Shown: positions 1 through 9,993 of the stretch, in pieces
Position numbering within the stretch: the stretch's first letter is position 1
Layout: each line of letters opens with the position of its first letter
Origin: Ruegeria lacuscaerulensis
Lineage (GTDB): Bacteria; Pseudomonadota; Alphaproteobacteria; Rhodobacterales; Rhodobacteraceae
DNA length: 64,000 nt
NCBI RefSeq assembly: GCF_013033355.1
Contig: NZ_WQDY01000003.1
Coordinates: 248,001-312,000, forward strand
Direction: 5' to 3'
Notes under the pieces: generated by a model
Databases searched by the model: none
What the model was told of the DNA's origin: nothing
Seen by the model: only the letters and a program-made list of their open reading frames with translations
Translations under genes and position numbers: made by a program

Positions 1-1
1 C

Positions 2-2548
2 CAAGCAGCGGGGGGCGTTGACTCGTTCTGCATCGCGTCCGAGATGCGTGGATTGACACAAATTCGCGGTGCATCAGGCTTTCCGGCGGTGGCGCAGATG
101 CGTATTCTCGCAGCCGAAGTGCGCAGGATTTTGGGATCACAGACCAAGATCGGCTACGCTGCCGACTGGAGCGAGTATTTCGGCTATCAACCCGCGGATG
201 GCAGTGGCGATCGATACTTCCATCTGGACCCGCTTTGGGCAGATACCAATATCGACTTTATCGGTGTCGATAACTACATTCCGTTGTCCGACTGGCGTGA
301 TGGCGAAGGTCATGTGGACGCCCGCGACGGGGCAAAGTCCATCTATGACCTCGACTACCTTCGCGGCAACATCGAGGGTGGTGAAGGGTACGACTGGTTC
401 TATGCGTCACCCGAAGAGGCCCATGCGCAAATACGGGCCCCGATCGAGGATGACGCTCATGGCGAGCCATGGATATGGCGGTACAAAGATCTGCGGAATT
501 GGTGGTCGCAGCCACACCACGAACGGATCGGTGGCGTCCGCCAAACAGATCGCACCGCTTGGGTGCCTGGGTCCAAACCGATCTGGTTCACGGAATTGGG
601 TTGTGCCGCGATAGACAAAGGAACAAACCAGCCGAACAAATTTCTGGACCCAAAGTCGTCGGAGTCGAGTTTGCCCGTGTATTCCAACGGCCAGCGTGAC
701 GATTTTATGCAAGTTCAATACCTACGAGCGGTTCTGGGGTATTGGTCCGACCCAAAGATCAACCCGATCTCAGACGTGTATGGCGGCCCGATGGTGGACA
801 TGTCCAATGCCTATGTCTGGGCCTGGGACGCGCGCCCATTTCCCGCTTTTCCGAACCAGCGCAGTCAATGGAGCGATGGCAAAAACTATGCCCGCGGCCA
901 TTGGCTGAATGGGCGCTCGGGATCGCGAACTTTGGCCTCTGTGGTCGCCGAGATCTGTCATGGCGCGGGCGTCACGGATATCGACACCACGGAGTTGCAC
1001 GGGATCGTGCGTGGATACGTGATCGAACAGGTTTCGGACGGGCGCGCCGCGTTGCAGCCACTGATGCTTCGGTATGGCTTTGACGCCATCGAACGCGACG
1101 GTGTGTTGCGTTTTCAGATGCGTAACGGGCGGGCTTCGGTTCAGCTCGAAAGCGACCTGCTTGCGACCAATTCTGAGATCGATGGCACTATCGAACATCG
1201 CCGCGAAGCCGAGGCGGAGATGACCGGTCGTGTCCGACTGCGATTTGTCCAGTCTGATGCGGATCATGATATCGTCTCGGAAGAGGCCGTTTTGCCGGAT
1301 ACCAGTACCCATTCGGTTTCCGTCAATGAGATGCCGTTGTCGATGACACGCGCCGAAGGCCGTCAAACCGCCGAGCGGTGGCTGAACGAATCCCGCGTGT
1401 CGCGAGAGAGCGTCCGGTTTGCATTGCCGCCTTCGATGCTGAATGTCGGTGCGGGTGATATCATCACCCTGTCCGGCGAGCAGGGCGCGCGGTATCGTAT
1501 CGACCGGCTCGAACAGGCCGAAATGCAGATGGCAGACGCTGTTCGCGTTGAACCGGGTGTTTATACGCCTTCCGATTTGCCAGACGACGACGTCTCGGAA
1601 AACCCGTTTGTGGCACCAGTCCCCGTATTTCCAGTTTTCTTGGACTTGCCGCTTATCACAGGATCCGAGGTGCCCCACGCACCTTATCTGGCGATCTCGG
1701 CTGATCCATGGCCGGGAAGTGCAGCGGTCTACTCCTCTGCGACTGATGAGGACTATGCTTTGCAAGAGGTGGTCAGCGGGCAAGCTGTTGTCGGATTCAC
1801 GCAGTCGCCGATGCGCTGGGCAGGTGCCGGGCTGTGGGATGAGGGGGCACCCCTGACTGTCGAACTGATTGCGGGTGTTCTGGAATCCCGACCGCGCGAC
1901 GCGTTGCTGAACGGCGCAAACCTTGCGGCAATCGGCGATGGATCACCGGATAACTGGGAACTGTTTCAGTTTGAACGCGCCACTCTGCAAGAACGCGGTA
2001 TATACACTCTGTCAGGCCGTCTTCGCGGACAACTGGGGACAGAAGCCAAAATACCGGAGGTATGGCCTGAAGGCTCGACTTTTGTGCTTTTGGACCAACG
2101 GGTGTATCAAACCAACCTGCTGAGGTCTGAGCGCCGTGTGGCCAAGCACTACCGGATAGGCCCTGCGGCGCGCAGTTATGACGATCCGTCTTTCGTAAAT
2201 AGGGTCGAGGCATTCAACGGCAATGGTCTACGCCCTTATGCGCCATCCCACCTGCGTGTTGCCAAATCTGCGGGTGACGATCAGCTGTCGTGGATACGTC
2301 GCACGCGCATCGACGGTGATGATTGGTCGGGTATCGACGTGCCATTAGGCGAAGAAACGGAATCCTATCTGGTGCAAGTGCGCGCCGAAGGCGCATTGGT
2401 GCGCGAACTGATCTCACCCAATCCAAGTTGGATATACACGGCCGCAATGAAATCAGCCGACGGTGTAAGCGCAGGATACACCGTGCAGGTTGCGCAGGTC
2501 TCGGCCAGTTATGGTCCGGGTCTACCTGTCAGCCTTGACGTAAGCTAA
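2..2548 (+). CDS. GTA host-specificity/tail protein (gp15-like), 3' part, cut by window start
   Basis: This is the C-terminal part of the large gene transfer agent baseplate/tail protein, equivalent to orfg15 (rcc01698) of Rhodobacter capsulatus. In that family the protein forms the tail tip used for host-cell contact and DNA delivery. The reading frame is open from base 2, so the gene begins outside the window. The visible ~848 residues start with the end of the TIM-barrel-like GTA domain (DSFCIASEMRGLTQIRG, then GYAADWSEYFGYQP and WFTELGCAAIDKGTNQPNKF). A phage-tail-type domain follows (from about VVAEICHGAGVTDIDTTELHG), then a long beta-rich C-terminus. The family is about 1300 residues, so roughly one third lies off-window. 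The rest of the GTA cluster should lie to the left. Family assignment is firm; function in particle assembly is inferred from the R. capsulatus system. Confidence 0.93.
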   Translation, partial: QAAGGVDSFCIASEMRGLTQIRGASGFPAVAQMRILAAEVRRILGSQTKIGYAADWSEYFGYQPADGSGDRYFHLDPLWADTNIDFIGVDNYIPLSDWRDGEGHVDARDGAKSIYDLDYLRGNIEGGEGYDWFYASPEEAHAQIRAPIEDDAHGEPWIWRYKDLRNWWSQPHHERIGGVRQTDRTAWVPGSKPIWFTELGCAAIDKGTNQPNKFLDPKSSESSLPVYSNGQRDDFMQVQYLRAVLGYWSDPKINPISDVYGGPMVDMSNAYVWAWDARPFPAFPNQRSQWSDGKNYARGHWLNGRSGSRTLASVVAEICHGAGVTDIDTTELHGIVRGYVIEQVSDGRAALQPLMLRYGFDAIERDGVLRFQMRNGRASVQLESDLLATNSEIDGTIEHRREAEAEMTGRVRLRFVQSDADHDIVSEEAVLPDTSTHSVSVNEMPLSMTRAEGRQTAERWLNESRVSRESVRFALPPSMLNVGAGDIITLSGEQGARYRIDRLEQAEMQMADAVRVEPGVYTPSDLPDDDVSENPFVAPVPVFPVFLDLPLITGSEVPHAPYLAISADPWPGSAAVYSSATDEDYALQEVVSGQAVVGFTQSPMRWAGAGLWDEGAPLTVELIAGVLESRPRDALLNGANLAAIGDGSPDNWELFQFERATLQERGIYTLSGRLRGQLGTEAKIPEVWPEGSTFVLLDQRVYQTNLLRSERRVAKHYRIGPAARSYDDPSFVNRVEAFNGNGLRPYAPSHLRVAKSAGDDQLSWIRRTRIDGDDWSGIDVPLGEETESYLVQVRAEGALVRELISPNPSWIYTAAMKSADGVSAGYTVQVAQVSASYGPGLPVSLDVS

Positions 2549-2593
2549 GTCATACGTCCGGCTCTTCACAGAGATGTAAGTGCTGCGGCGCGC

Positions 2594-2800
2594 ATGCTTA
2601 CCGAGGCCGAGTTGGCAGATCGGTACATGCGTCGAACCGGTCATCTTCATCCGGTATTCAGCAATGGATTGCTGGCAACCGCAGCATGTATCCGTCCCTT
2701 GGACGTTGAACCCAGTTTTGACGATCTACAATACTGTCAGTGTTTCGCGATGGTTTTGAACAGTCTGGTACGGCTTCATCTTAGCCAGACGCGCAGCTGA
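2594..2800 (+). CDS. Small DUF7742-like protein, probably decayed
   Basis: A short reading frame directly after the GTA tail gene. The ATG version has 68 residues and contains ADRYMRRTGHLHP and DDLQYCQCFAMVL, which resemble a small family (DUF7742 as I recall it) that commonly follows the GTA cluster in Rhodobacteraceae. The frame stays open upstream to the tail-gene stop and reads IRPALHRDVSAAAR from base 2552, matching the usual family N-terminus (M-RPxLHGDV). The expected start codon is ATA here, and about 15-20 residues normally between the AAAR and ML segments seem absent. Either translation starts internally at 2594 or the gene is a pseudogene. No recognised function. The family identity rests on memory of related proteins, so confidence is moderate. 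Confidence 0.45.
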   Translation: MLTEAELADRYMRRTGHLHPVFSNGLLATAACIRPLDVEPSFDDLQYCQCFAMVLNSLVRLHLSQTRS

Positions 2801-3119
2801 CGCATTTTGTGGCCGCCAGATCCAGTTTTAGCCGACCTGCAGGAATCTCTTCTCCGCAATCTTCGCAGAAACCATACTCGCCGTCCCGAATCCGGTTCAG
2901 GGCGGCGGTTAGTCTGCGCCGTTCCAGATCGCGACTGGCTTGATGTGCTTTGGCCATAGCCTGGTTTTGCAACGCGTCCATCCGGCTTAGGCGGCCAACA
3001 GCCTGCTGATCCAACTCAACAACAGCCTGCGCGCTTTTGCCCGATGCAGTGCTGTCTGCCAACTCGTCCAGACGAGCGAGGATCAAAGCGCTAAAATGTA
3101 CCAGTTCCGAGTCATTCAT
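2781..3119 (-). CDS. TraR/DksA-type C4 zinc-finger protein
   Basis: A 112-residue protein starting MNDSELVHFSALI. It has an N-terminal helical region rich in Gln, Arg and Ala, and a C-terminal zinc finger with the four cysteines spaced as CEDC and CVSC (FCEDCGEEIPAGRL then ATKCVSC). This is the signature of DksA/TraR proteins, which bind in the RNA polymerase secondary channel and alter promoter response to ppGpp. It is shorter than E. coli DksA (about 151 residues), so it is a small DksA-like paralogue rather than DksA itself. The open frame extends upstream to 3332, but that extension runs deep into cysE. The ATG at 3119 is preferred because it begins the conserved part and leaves a normal divergent intergenic region. 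Confidence 0.83.
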   Translation of the reverse strand: MNDSELVHFSALILARLDELADSTASGKSAQAVVELDQQAVGRLSRMDALQNQAMAKAHQASRDLERRRLTAALNRIRDGEYGFCEDCGEEIPAGRLKLDLAATKCVSCASG

Positions 3120-3203
3120 TTTCGTTATCGTGCGGATCACGGGTTTGCGTTTGGCGTTTTTGCCACTAAATGGCATCTTAGGCGCAGCAAAGGATGAAAA
3201 GCC

Positions 3204-4013
3204 ATGTTGGAAAAGCGCAGTCACGTGACCCCCGTCGATCCCGTTTGGGATCGTATCACGACCGAAGCTCAGGCGGCCGTCGAGAATGAACCGCTGATGG
3301 GCGGGCTTGTCCATGCATGTGTCCTTCATCACAAAAGTCTTGAGCGGGCGTTGTCATATCGTGTTTCCGCCAAGCTGTGCTCGAACGAGATGTCGATGAT
3401 GGTTCTGCGTGAAATCGTGGACGAGGCTTATGCCGACGACCCATCACTGATCGAAGCCGCGCGCGCAGACCTGATGGCCGTATATGAACGTGATCCGGCC
3501 TGCCACCGGTTGCTGCAGCCGATTCTTTATTTCAAGGGTTATCAGGCGATGCAGGCCTATCGTGTGGCGCATTGGCTGTGGCGTAAGGGTCGTTATGATC
3601 TGGCTTACTTCTTCCAGATGCGCTCATCCGAGATTTTTGGCATCGACATTCACCCTGCAGCGAAGATTGGCAAGGGGATCATGATCGACCATGCGCATTC
3701 CATAGTGATCGGTGAAACTGCCGTGGTGGGCGACAACGTCTCGATGTTGCACTCGGTGACGCTGGGCGGAACCGGCAAAGAAGAGGAACAACGTCACCCT
3801 AAGATCGGGAACGGAGTTCTGATTGGTGCGGGTGCCAAGGTGCTTGGGAATATCGAAGTCGGCCATTGCAGCCGCATAGCGGCCGGTTCGGTTGTTCTGC
3901 AGGAGGTCCCCCCCTGCAAAACCGTTGCGGGTATTCCTGCCAAGATCGTGGGCGAGGCCGGGTGCGATCAGCCCTCGATCTCAATGGACCACATGCTGGG
4001 TAAAAACCAGTAA
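3204..4013 (+). CDS. cysE: Serine O-acetyltransferase
   Basis: CysE transfers acetyl from acetyl-CoA to L-serine, the first step of cysteine synthesis. The 269-residue protein has the N-terminal helical SATase domain (about residues 10-140) and a left-handed beta-helix of hexapeptide repeats (about 145-250). The catalytic Asp-His pair is visible in IFGIDIHPAAKIGKG (Asp148) and MIDHAHSIVIGE (His163). HSVTLGGTGK and RHPKIGNGVLIGAGAKVLG are typical of the acetyl-CoA site. The C-terminal tail, which in the family docks into O-acetylserine sulfhydrylase, ends here in Asn-Gln rather than the usual Ile, so that interaction is doubtful. A GGATGAAAA ribosome site precedes the ATG. It is divergent from the zinc-finger gene. 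Confidence 0.96.
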   Translation: MLEKRSHVTPVDPVWDRITTEAQAAVENEPLMGGLVHACVLHHKSLERALSYRVSAKLCSNEMSMMVLREIVDEAYADDPSLIEAARADLMAVYERDPACHRLLQPILYFKGYQAMQAYRVAHWLWRKGRYDLAYFFQMRSSEIFGIDIHPAAKIGKGIMIDHAHSIVIGETAVVGDNVSMLHSVTLGGTGKEEEQRHPKIGNGVLIGAGAKVLGNIEVGHCSRIAAGSVVLQEVPPCKTVAGIPAKIVGEAGCDQPSISMDHMLGKNQ

Positions 4014-4019
4014 ACAGTC

Positions 4020-4256
4020 TTAGTTCGAGCGGTTGTTCTTTTCGTTCAACCGCTTGAGACGACGTTCTTCCCGGCGCTGTTTACGCTCTTCAATGCGTTT
4101 GGCACGTTCGGCCTCCCATTTGCCAACCGCACTCTTGGAATTGAACTTCGAGTTCTCTCCTGGATAGCTGTTTGGTTTGGCGTAGGCGTCCGCAGGGGCA
4201 AGCGCCGCCAGCATCAGAAGAACCAGAAATGTGCGTGTAATTTGAGTGATGGTCAT
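4020..4256 (-). CDS. Small secreted basic coiled-coil protein, unknown function
   Basis: A 78-residue protein with a clear signal peptide: MTITQITRTFLVLLMLAALA followed by PADAYA and a mature start at KPNSYPG. The mature part is short, very basic and helical (KWEAERAKRIEERKQRREE), so it may be a periplasmic nucleic-acid or envelope-binding peptide. I recognise no domain. The start at 4256 is chosen because it puts the signal peptide at the N-terminus; a longer frame to 4319 adds non-conserved residues. Its stop lies only 6 bp from the convergent cysE stop. Confidence 0.68.
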   Translation of the reverse strand: MTITQITRTFLVLLMLAALAPADAYAKPNSYPGENSKFNSKSAVGKWEAERAKRIEERKQRREERRLKRLNEKNNRSN

Positions 4257-4360
4257 ATGGCACCTGTGCGTCCTTGAATGTCGTGCCACCAATCTGGAGC
4301 CCCACAGGTCCCCGAGCAATAGTACGCCTGATCACGTCGGCTCACATCCCGTCAGGCCAT

Positions 4361-4390
4361 AAAAAACCGCGCCGGGGTCGCCCGACGCGG
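4361..4390 (-). terminator. Rho-independent terminator of the pdhABC operon
   Basis: Read on the minus strand, a stem with arms at 4381-4390 and 4367-4376 (CCGCGTCGGG pairing with CCCGGCGCGG, one mismatch, 4-nt loop) is followed by six T residues (4366-4361). It begins 20 bp after the pdhC stop, the expected position for the end of the operon. Confidence 0.9.
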
Positions 4391-4410
4391 CCTCTGCGAG
4401 TTTGCGGGAA

Positions 4411-5709
4411 TCAAGCCAGCATAACCATAGAATTTTCAAGGTTTTCCACGATGGCCTGCAACAATTCAGCCCCAAGCGCACCGTCGATAACCCGGTGATC
4501 CACTGACATGGTGACAGACATAACGGTTGCTACGGTCAGCTCTCCGTCGTCTCCGACAACCGGTTTTTTGACGCCCGAGCCCACAGCCAGAATTCCGGCG
4601 TGAGGCGGGTTCACAATGGCGTCAAAATTGTCGATGCCGAACATACCCAGGTTCGAGATCGCAAAGGTGCCGCCTTGATATTCATGAGGCGCCAGCTTGC
4701 GTTCGCGCGCGCGAGCGGCCAGATCTTTCATCTCGGTCGATAGCGCCGACAGCGATTTGGTGTCGGCGTCCTGCAGAACCGGAGTGAACAGCCCGCCCTC
4801 GATGGCAACCGCAACGGCCACGTCCGAGGGTTTCAGTTGCAGCACCCGATCACCGGCCCATACCGCGTTACAGGCCGGAACCTGTTGCAGCGCGTTGGCG
4901 ACGGCTTTGATGATGAAGTCATTGACGCTGAGCTTGACGCCCCGACCTTCCAGCTGTTTGTTCAACTGGCTGCGGAATTTGAGCAGCGCGTCCAGTTTGA
5001 TATCGCGACGCAAATAGAAATGCGGGATCGTCTGCTTGGCCTCGGACAGGCGCGCGGCAATAGTTTTGCGCATGCCGTCGAGCTTGATTTCCTCGTAGTC
5101 GCGGCCTTCGTACATCTTGGCTACGGCATCTGCCGACGGGCCAGCCGGAGCTGCCGCCGCCGGAGCCGCTGCTGCAGCTGAGGGCGCTGCCGTTGGGGCC
5201 GTCGCCGTTGCGCCTTCCACATCTGCTTTGACGATACGTCCATGCGGACCCGAGCCGGTGATCTGCGCCAGATCAAGACCCTTTTGCGCGGCAATCCGGC
5301 GGGCCAGAGGCGAGGCAAAGATACGACCGCCATCGGCCTTGACCGGAGCAGCCGGGGCAGGGGCGGGTGCCTCGGACGCCGCTGGGGCGGCCTCGTTACC
5401 CGCGGCGACTGTCGGGGCAGCCGCGGGCGCTGCGGCAGGTGCTGCGCTGATGTCGTCAGCGCTTTCGCCATCTTCCAGCAGAACCGCGATGGCGGTGTTT
5501 ACTTTGACCCCTTCAGATCCTTCGGGGATCAGGATTTTGCCAATGGTGCCTTCGTCAACGGCTTCGAATTCCATCGTAGCCTTGTCGGTTTCAATCTCGG
5601 CCAGCAGGTCGCCAGACGACACGGTGTCGCCCTCTTTGACAAGCCATTTGGCAAGTGTGCCTTCTTCCATGGTCGGCGACAGGGCGGGCATCAGAATTTC
5701 TGTGGGCAT
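4411..5709 (-). CDS. pdhC: Pyruvate dehydrogenase E2, dihydrolipoamide acetyltransferase
   Basis: E2 core of the pyruvate dehydrogenase complex; it moves the acetyl group from lipoamide to CoA. Over 432 residues it has one lipoyl domain (residues 1-80, lipoylated Lys43 in ETDKATME), an Ala/Pro-rich linker, a subunit-binding domain (about 130-168, [18 protein letters not shown]), a second Ala/Pro linker, and the catalytic domain with the active-site motif [12 protein letters not shown] near the C-terminus. It is the last gene of pdhA-pdhB-pdhC. The pdhB stop overlaps its ribosome site (TAAGGAG), which suggests translational coupling. The E3 partner lpd is 15 kb away at 23375 and shares an upstream palindrome with pdhA. 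Confidence 0.96.
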   Translation of the reverse strand: MPTEILMPALSPTMEEGTLAKWLVKEGDTVSSGDLLAEIETDKATMEFEAVDEGTIGKILIPEGSEGVKVNTAIAVLLEDGESADDISAAPAAAPAAAPTVAAGNEAAPAASEAPAPAPAAPVKADGGRIFASPLARRIAAQKGLDLAQITGSGPHGRIVKADVEGATATAPTAAPSAAAAAPAAAAPAGPSADAVAKMYEGRDYEEIKLDGMRKTIAARLSEAKQTIPHFYLRRDIKLDALLKFRSQLNKQLEGRGVKLSVNDFIIKAVANALQQVPACNAVWAGDRVLQLKPSDVAVAVAIEGGLFTPVLQDADTKSLSALSTEMKDLAARARERKLAPHEYQGGTFAISNLGMFGIDNFDAIVNPPHAGILAVGSGVKKPVVGDDGELTVATVMSVTMSVDHRVIDGALGAELLQAIVENLENSMVMLA

Positions 5710-5721
5710 CTGTGTCGCTCC

Positions 5722-7092
5722 TTACCGGTAGGTCACTTGTTTGACGGCCGCGATCACCTCATCCGTGGTGATCAGCGCCAGCTTTTCGAGGTTCGCAGCA
5801 TAGGGCATCGGAACGTCCTTACCGGTGCAGTTGATGACCGGAGCGTCGAGATAGTCGAACGCTTCCTGCATCACGACCGAGCTGATGTAACTACCGACCG
5901 AGCCTTGCGGCCAGCCTTCCTCGACCGTCACCAGACGGTTGGTTTTCATCACCGAGTTGATGATCGCGCCTGTGTCCATCGGGCGGATGGTGCGCAGATC
6001 TATGACCTCGGCGCTGATACCTTCTTCGGCCAGCTTGTCGGCGGCTTCCAGCGCGTATTGCATGCCGATGCCAAAGCTGACGATGGTCACGTCCGAGCCT
6101 TCACGCCAGATGCGTGCTTTGCCCAGTGGGATGGTCAGATCATCCACTTGAGGCACGTCGAAGGAGCGACCGTAGAGGATTTCGTTTTCCAGGAAAATCA
6201 CAGGGTTGGGGTCGCGGATGGCCGATTTCAGAAGACCTTTGGCATCAGCAGCCGAATAGGGCATGACGACTTTCAGGCCGGGGATTTGCATATACCATGC
6301 GGCGTAGTCTTGGCTGTGCTGCGCGGCCACGCGGGCAGCGGCACCGTTGGGGCCGCGGAATACGATGGGGCAGCCCATCTGGCCGCCGGACATATAGAGC
6401 GTCTTGGCGGCGGAGTTGATGATCTGGTCAATCGCCTGCATGGCGAAGTTGAAGGTCATGAACTCGACAATTGGTTTCAAGCCGCCAAAGGCAGACCCCA
6501 CGGCGATACCGGCAAAACCATGTTCGGTGATGGGGGTGTCAATGACGCGCTTGCTGCCGAATTCGTCCAGCAGACCTTGGGAGATTTTGTAGGCACCCTG
6601 ATATTCGGCGACTTCTTCGCCCATCAGATAGACGTCTTCGTCGCCGCGCATTTCTTCTGCCATCGCATCGCGAAGTGCTTCGCGGACGGTTTCGGACTTC
6701 ATCTCGGCATCGGCTGGCCAATCGGGCGACAGGTCAACGACCGGTGCCGCTGGTGCGGCGGCGGGAGCGGGGGCCGGGGCCGCCGCAGGGGCGGCCTCGG
6801 TCACCGCTGCTGCTGCGGGCGCAGCCGCGGGCAGGGCGGAAGCGTCTTCGCCTTCTTCCACAAGGACCGCGATAGGCGTGTTGACCTTTACGCCTTCGGT
6901 GCCTTCAGCGATCAGGATCTTGCCGACGATGCCTTCGTCGACGGCCTCAAACTCCATCGTGGCCTTGTCGGTTTCAATCTCGGCCATGATATCGCCGGAT
7001 GATACAGTGTCGCCTTCTTTGACCAGCCATTTGGCCAGCGTGCCCTCTTCCATTGTGGGCGAAAGGGCGGGCATGAGAATTTCGGTTGCCAT
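5722..7092 (-). CDS. pdhB: Pyruvate dehydrogenase E1 beta subunit with N-terminal lipoyl domain
   Basis: The beta chain of the thiamine-dependent E1 component, which decarboxylates pyruvate. The 456-residue protein is longer than ordinary E1-beta (about 330) because it starts with a complete lipoyl domain (residues 1-80, Lys43 in ETDKATME), then an Ala/Pro linker, and then the transketolase-type E1-beta domain from about residue 125 ([56 protein letters not shown]). This fusion is known for alphaproteobacterial PdhB. Its first 82 residues match E2 at 72 positions. The ribosome site (GAGAGGACG) overlaps the pdhA stop. Confidence 0.96.
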   Translation of the reverse strand: MATEILMPALSPTMEEGTLAKWLVKEGDTVSSGDIMAEIETDKATMEFEAVDEGIVGKILIAEGTEGVKVNTPIAVLVEEGEDASALPAAAPAAAAVTEAAPAAAPAPAPAAAPAAPVVDLSPDWPADAEMKSETVREALRDAMAEEMRGDEDVYLMGEEVAEYQGAYKISQGLLDEFGSKRVIDTPITEHGFAGIAVGSAFGGLKPIVEFMTFNFAMQAIDQIINSAAKTLYMSGGQMGCPIVFRGPNGAAARVAAQHSQDYAAWYMQIPGLKVVMPYSAADAKGLLKSAIRDPNPVIFLENEILYGRSFDVPQVDDLTIPLGKARIWREGSDVTIVSFGIGMQYALEAADKLAEEGISAEVIDLRTIRPMDTGAIINSVMKTNRLVTVEEGWPQGSVGSYISSVVMQEAFDYLDAPVINCTGKDVPMPYAANLEKLALITTDEVIAAVKQVTYR

Positions 7093-7107
7093 GTCTTAGT
7101 CGTCCTC

Positions 7108-8097
7108 TCAGGCGTAAATGTCGGTCCAGAGCTCTTCGACGGAAGGCTCGGGGCTTTCTTTCGAAAATTCGGCGGCCTGGTTGACGATCTCTTTAATCTC
7201 TTTGTCGATCGCCTTCAGGTCGTCTTCGGTCGCGTGTTTGCCGGTCAGCAGCAGTTCGCGCACGTGTTCAATGGGGTCGCTTTGTTCGCGGACCTTCTGA
7301 ACCTCTTCACGGGTGCGGTATTTGGCCGGGTCGGACATCGAGTGGCCACGATAGCGGTAGGTCTTGACCTCAAGGATATAAGGGCCTTTTCCGGAGCGGC
7401 AGTGTGCGACGGCTTTCTCACCAGCGGCTTTGACCGCAAGCACGTCCATACCGTTGACCATTTCGCCCGGGATTCCGAATGCTTGTCCGCGGTGATAGAT
7501 ATCCGCTGAAGAGGTGGAGCGCGCTTGCGCTGTACCCATGGCGTATTGGTTGTTCTCGATCACGAATACTACCGGTAGGTCCCACAGGGCAGCCATGTTG
7601 AACGTCTCGTAAACCTGACCTTGGTTCGCCGCGCCGTCGCCAAAATAGGTGAAGGTGACGCCGCCGTTTTCCTTGTACTTGTCGGCAAAAGCCAGACCTG
7701 CCCCTAAGGGAACCTGCGCGCCAACGATGCCGTGGCCGCCATAGAAATGCTTCTCTTTCGAGAACATGTGCATCGAGCCGCCTTTACCTTTGGACAGGCC
7801 GCCAATACGTCCGGTGAGTTCCGCCATCACGCCGCCCGGGTCCATGCCGCACGCTAGCATGTGGCCGTGGTCGCGATAGGAAGTAATCCGCTTGTCGCCT
7901 TCTTCAGCAGCCGCCTCAAGTCCGACGACAACAGCCTCTTGCCCGATATACAGGTGGCAGAACCCACCGATCAGGCCCATGCCATATAGCTGACCAGCCT
8001 TCTCCTCGAATCGGCGGATCAGCAGCATTTCCCGGTAGTATGTGGTGAGTTCTTCCGCAGAAACATTTGGTTTCTTTGTGGTTTTTCGCGCAGCCAT
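7108..8097 (-). CDS. pdhA: Pyruvate dehydrogenase E1 alpha subunit
   Basis: The alpha chain of E1, which binds thiamine diphosphate and forms the alpha2beta2 enzyme with PdhB. The 329-residue protein shows the thiamine-binding signature starting at YFGDGAANQGQVYETFNMAA and ending at ENNQYAMGT, plus the family N-terminus YYREMLLIRRFEEKAGQLYG and the regulatory-loop region YRYRGHSMSDPAKYRTREEV. It is the first gene of the operon. A GGGGGAGAT ribosome site lies just upstream of the ATG, and a perfect 7-4-7 palindrome lies 27 bp upstream of the start. The product feeds acetyl-CoA into the TCA cycle. Confidence 0.97.
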   Translation of the reverse strand: MAARKTTKKPNVSAEELTTYYREMLLIRRFEEKAGQLYGMGLIGGFCHLYIGQEAVVVGLEAAAEEGDKRITSYRDHGHMLACGMDPGGVMAELTGRIGGLSKGKGGSMHMFSKEKHFYGGHGIVGAQVPLGAGLAFADKYKENGGVTFTYFGDGAANQGQVYETFNMAALWDLPVVFVIENNQYAMGTAQARSTSSADIYHRGQAFGIPGEMVNGMDVLAVKAAGEKAVAHCRSGKGPYILEVKTYRYRGHSMSDPAKYRTREEVQKVREQSDPIEHVRELLLTGKHATEDDLKAIDKEIKEIVNQAAEFSKESPEPSVEELWTDIYA

Positions 8098-8124
8098 ATC
8101 GGCGATCTCCCCCTCTCGGCAAGA

Positions 8125-8142
8125 TAGTTTAGCGTTAAACTA
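8125..8142. promoter_or_regulatory. Candidate PDH operator, copy 1 (upstream of pdhA)
   Basis: A perfect inverted repeat with 7-bp arms and a 4-bp spacer, TAGTTTA-GCGT-TAAACTA. It lies 27 bp upstream of the pdhA start and is AT-rich within a GC-rich region. The same 18-bp layout, with one arm mismatch, occurs upstream of lpd at 23325-23342. A homodimeric transcription factor is the likely ligand; I cannot name it. Confidence 0.72.
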
Positions 8143-8246
8143 TTTAATAAAGCATTTGTCGCTTTGTGGCGAGGAGAAATGTGACGCCGCGTCGAAACCT
8201 GCGGAAATCGTCGCGAAGGTGTTTTGGGTTTACTCAGTAGAAAGGG

Positions 8247-8546
8247 TCACTGAATAACGATCTCATCCGAACGGATCATGCCCAATACTGAACGCGCCTG
8301 CTGATCCAAAAGGTCCAGATCCAGATATGTATCTGACAGACGGCGTGTGAGGTTTTCCATCTGAGCAATCTCGGCTTCCAGCTTCCCAAGATCTCGCGAC
8401 AGGGCGTCCCGTTCCGCTGCAATCTCGACCCGTCGGAACAGGCCATAGTCACCCTGAACGGCAGCAAAGGTGAAATACACACCCAGCATAAAAGCTACCA
8501 TAAAGAATGCGACTGCGCCCAAACCGGGCCGATGGGAACGGGACAC
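8247..8546 (-). CDS. ftsB: Septum formation initiator, FtsB/DivIC family
   Basis: A small bitopic cell-division protein that joins FtsL and FtsQ in the divisome. With the GTG start at 8546 it has 99 residues: a short cytoplasmic tip (MSRSHRPG), one transmembrane helix (about residues 8-29), a coiled coil (about 38-72), and the conserved tail YLDLDLLDQQARSVLGMIRSDEIVI. The open frame continues to 8771, but that overlaps the end of pgk and adds no conserved sequence, so the internal GTG is preferred. The gene follows pgk on the same strand. The transmembrane-plus-coil layout and tail fit Rhodobacteraceae FtsB well. Confidence 0.85.
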   Translation of the reverse strand: MSRSHRPGLGAVAFFMVAFMLGVYFTFAAVQGDYGLFRRVEIAAERDALSRDLGKLEAEIAQMENLTRRLSDTYLDLDLLDQQARSVLGMIRSDEIVIQ

Positions 8547-8670
8547 TCTGTTTACCGCCGTATGAAACGCCTCAATAACGGGCCCTTTTTGGACCTCTGA
8601 AAGCACTATGTCACAGGCGATTCGGGTTGTGAATCCCCTGATTCGCAAAAATGCGTCAGAGGTCGAGTTT

Positions 8671-9861
<1,191 letters not shown>

Positions 9862-9993
9862 CGTTCCATCCTTGCCGTTAAATACGATTTAGGCGGTTCT
9901 TTTCCTGCATTTTGCCCTCAGGTCAATGCGTCACTTGGCATTCACGCCCATGCCGCATAGGTATTTGCGCAAGACAAACGACAGGAGGGCCTC

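Noticed and set aside
770..1783. A 337-codon minus-strand frame opposite the GTA tail gene
   Set aside because: Antisense shadow; the plus-strand frame is a recognisable GTA protein.
5242..7002. A 586-codon open frame on the plus strand across pdhB/pdhC
   Set aside because: It lies antisense to two certain genes, and its translation shows no domain and a biased His/Gly/Arg-rich composition typical of antisense frames in GC-rich DNA.
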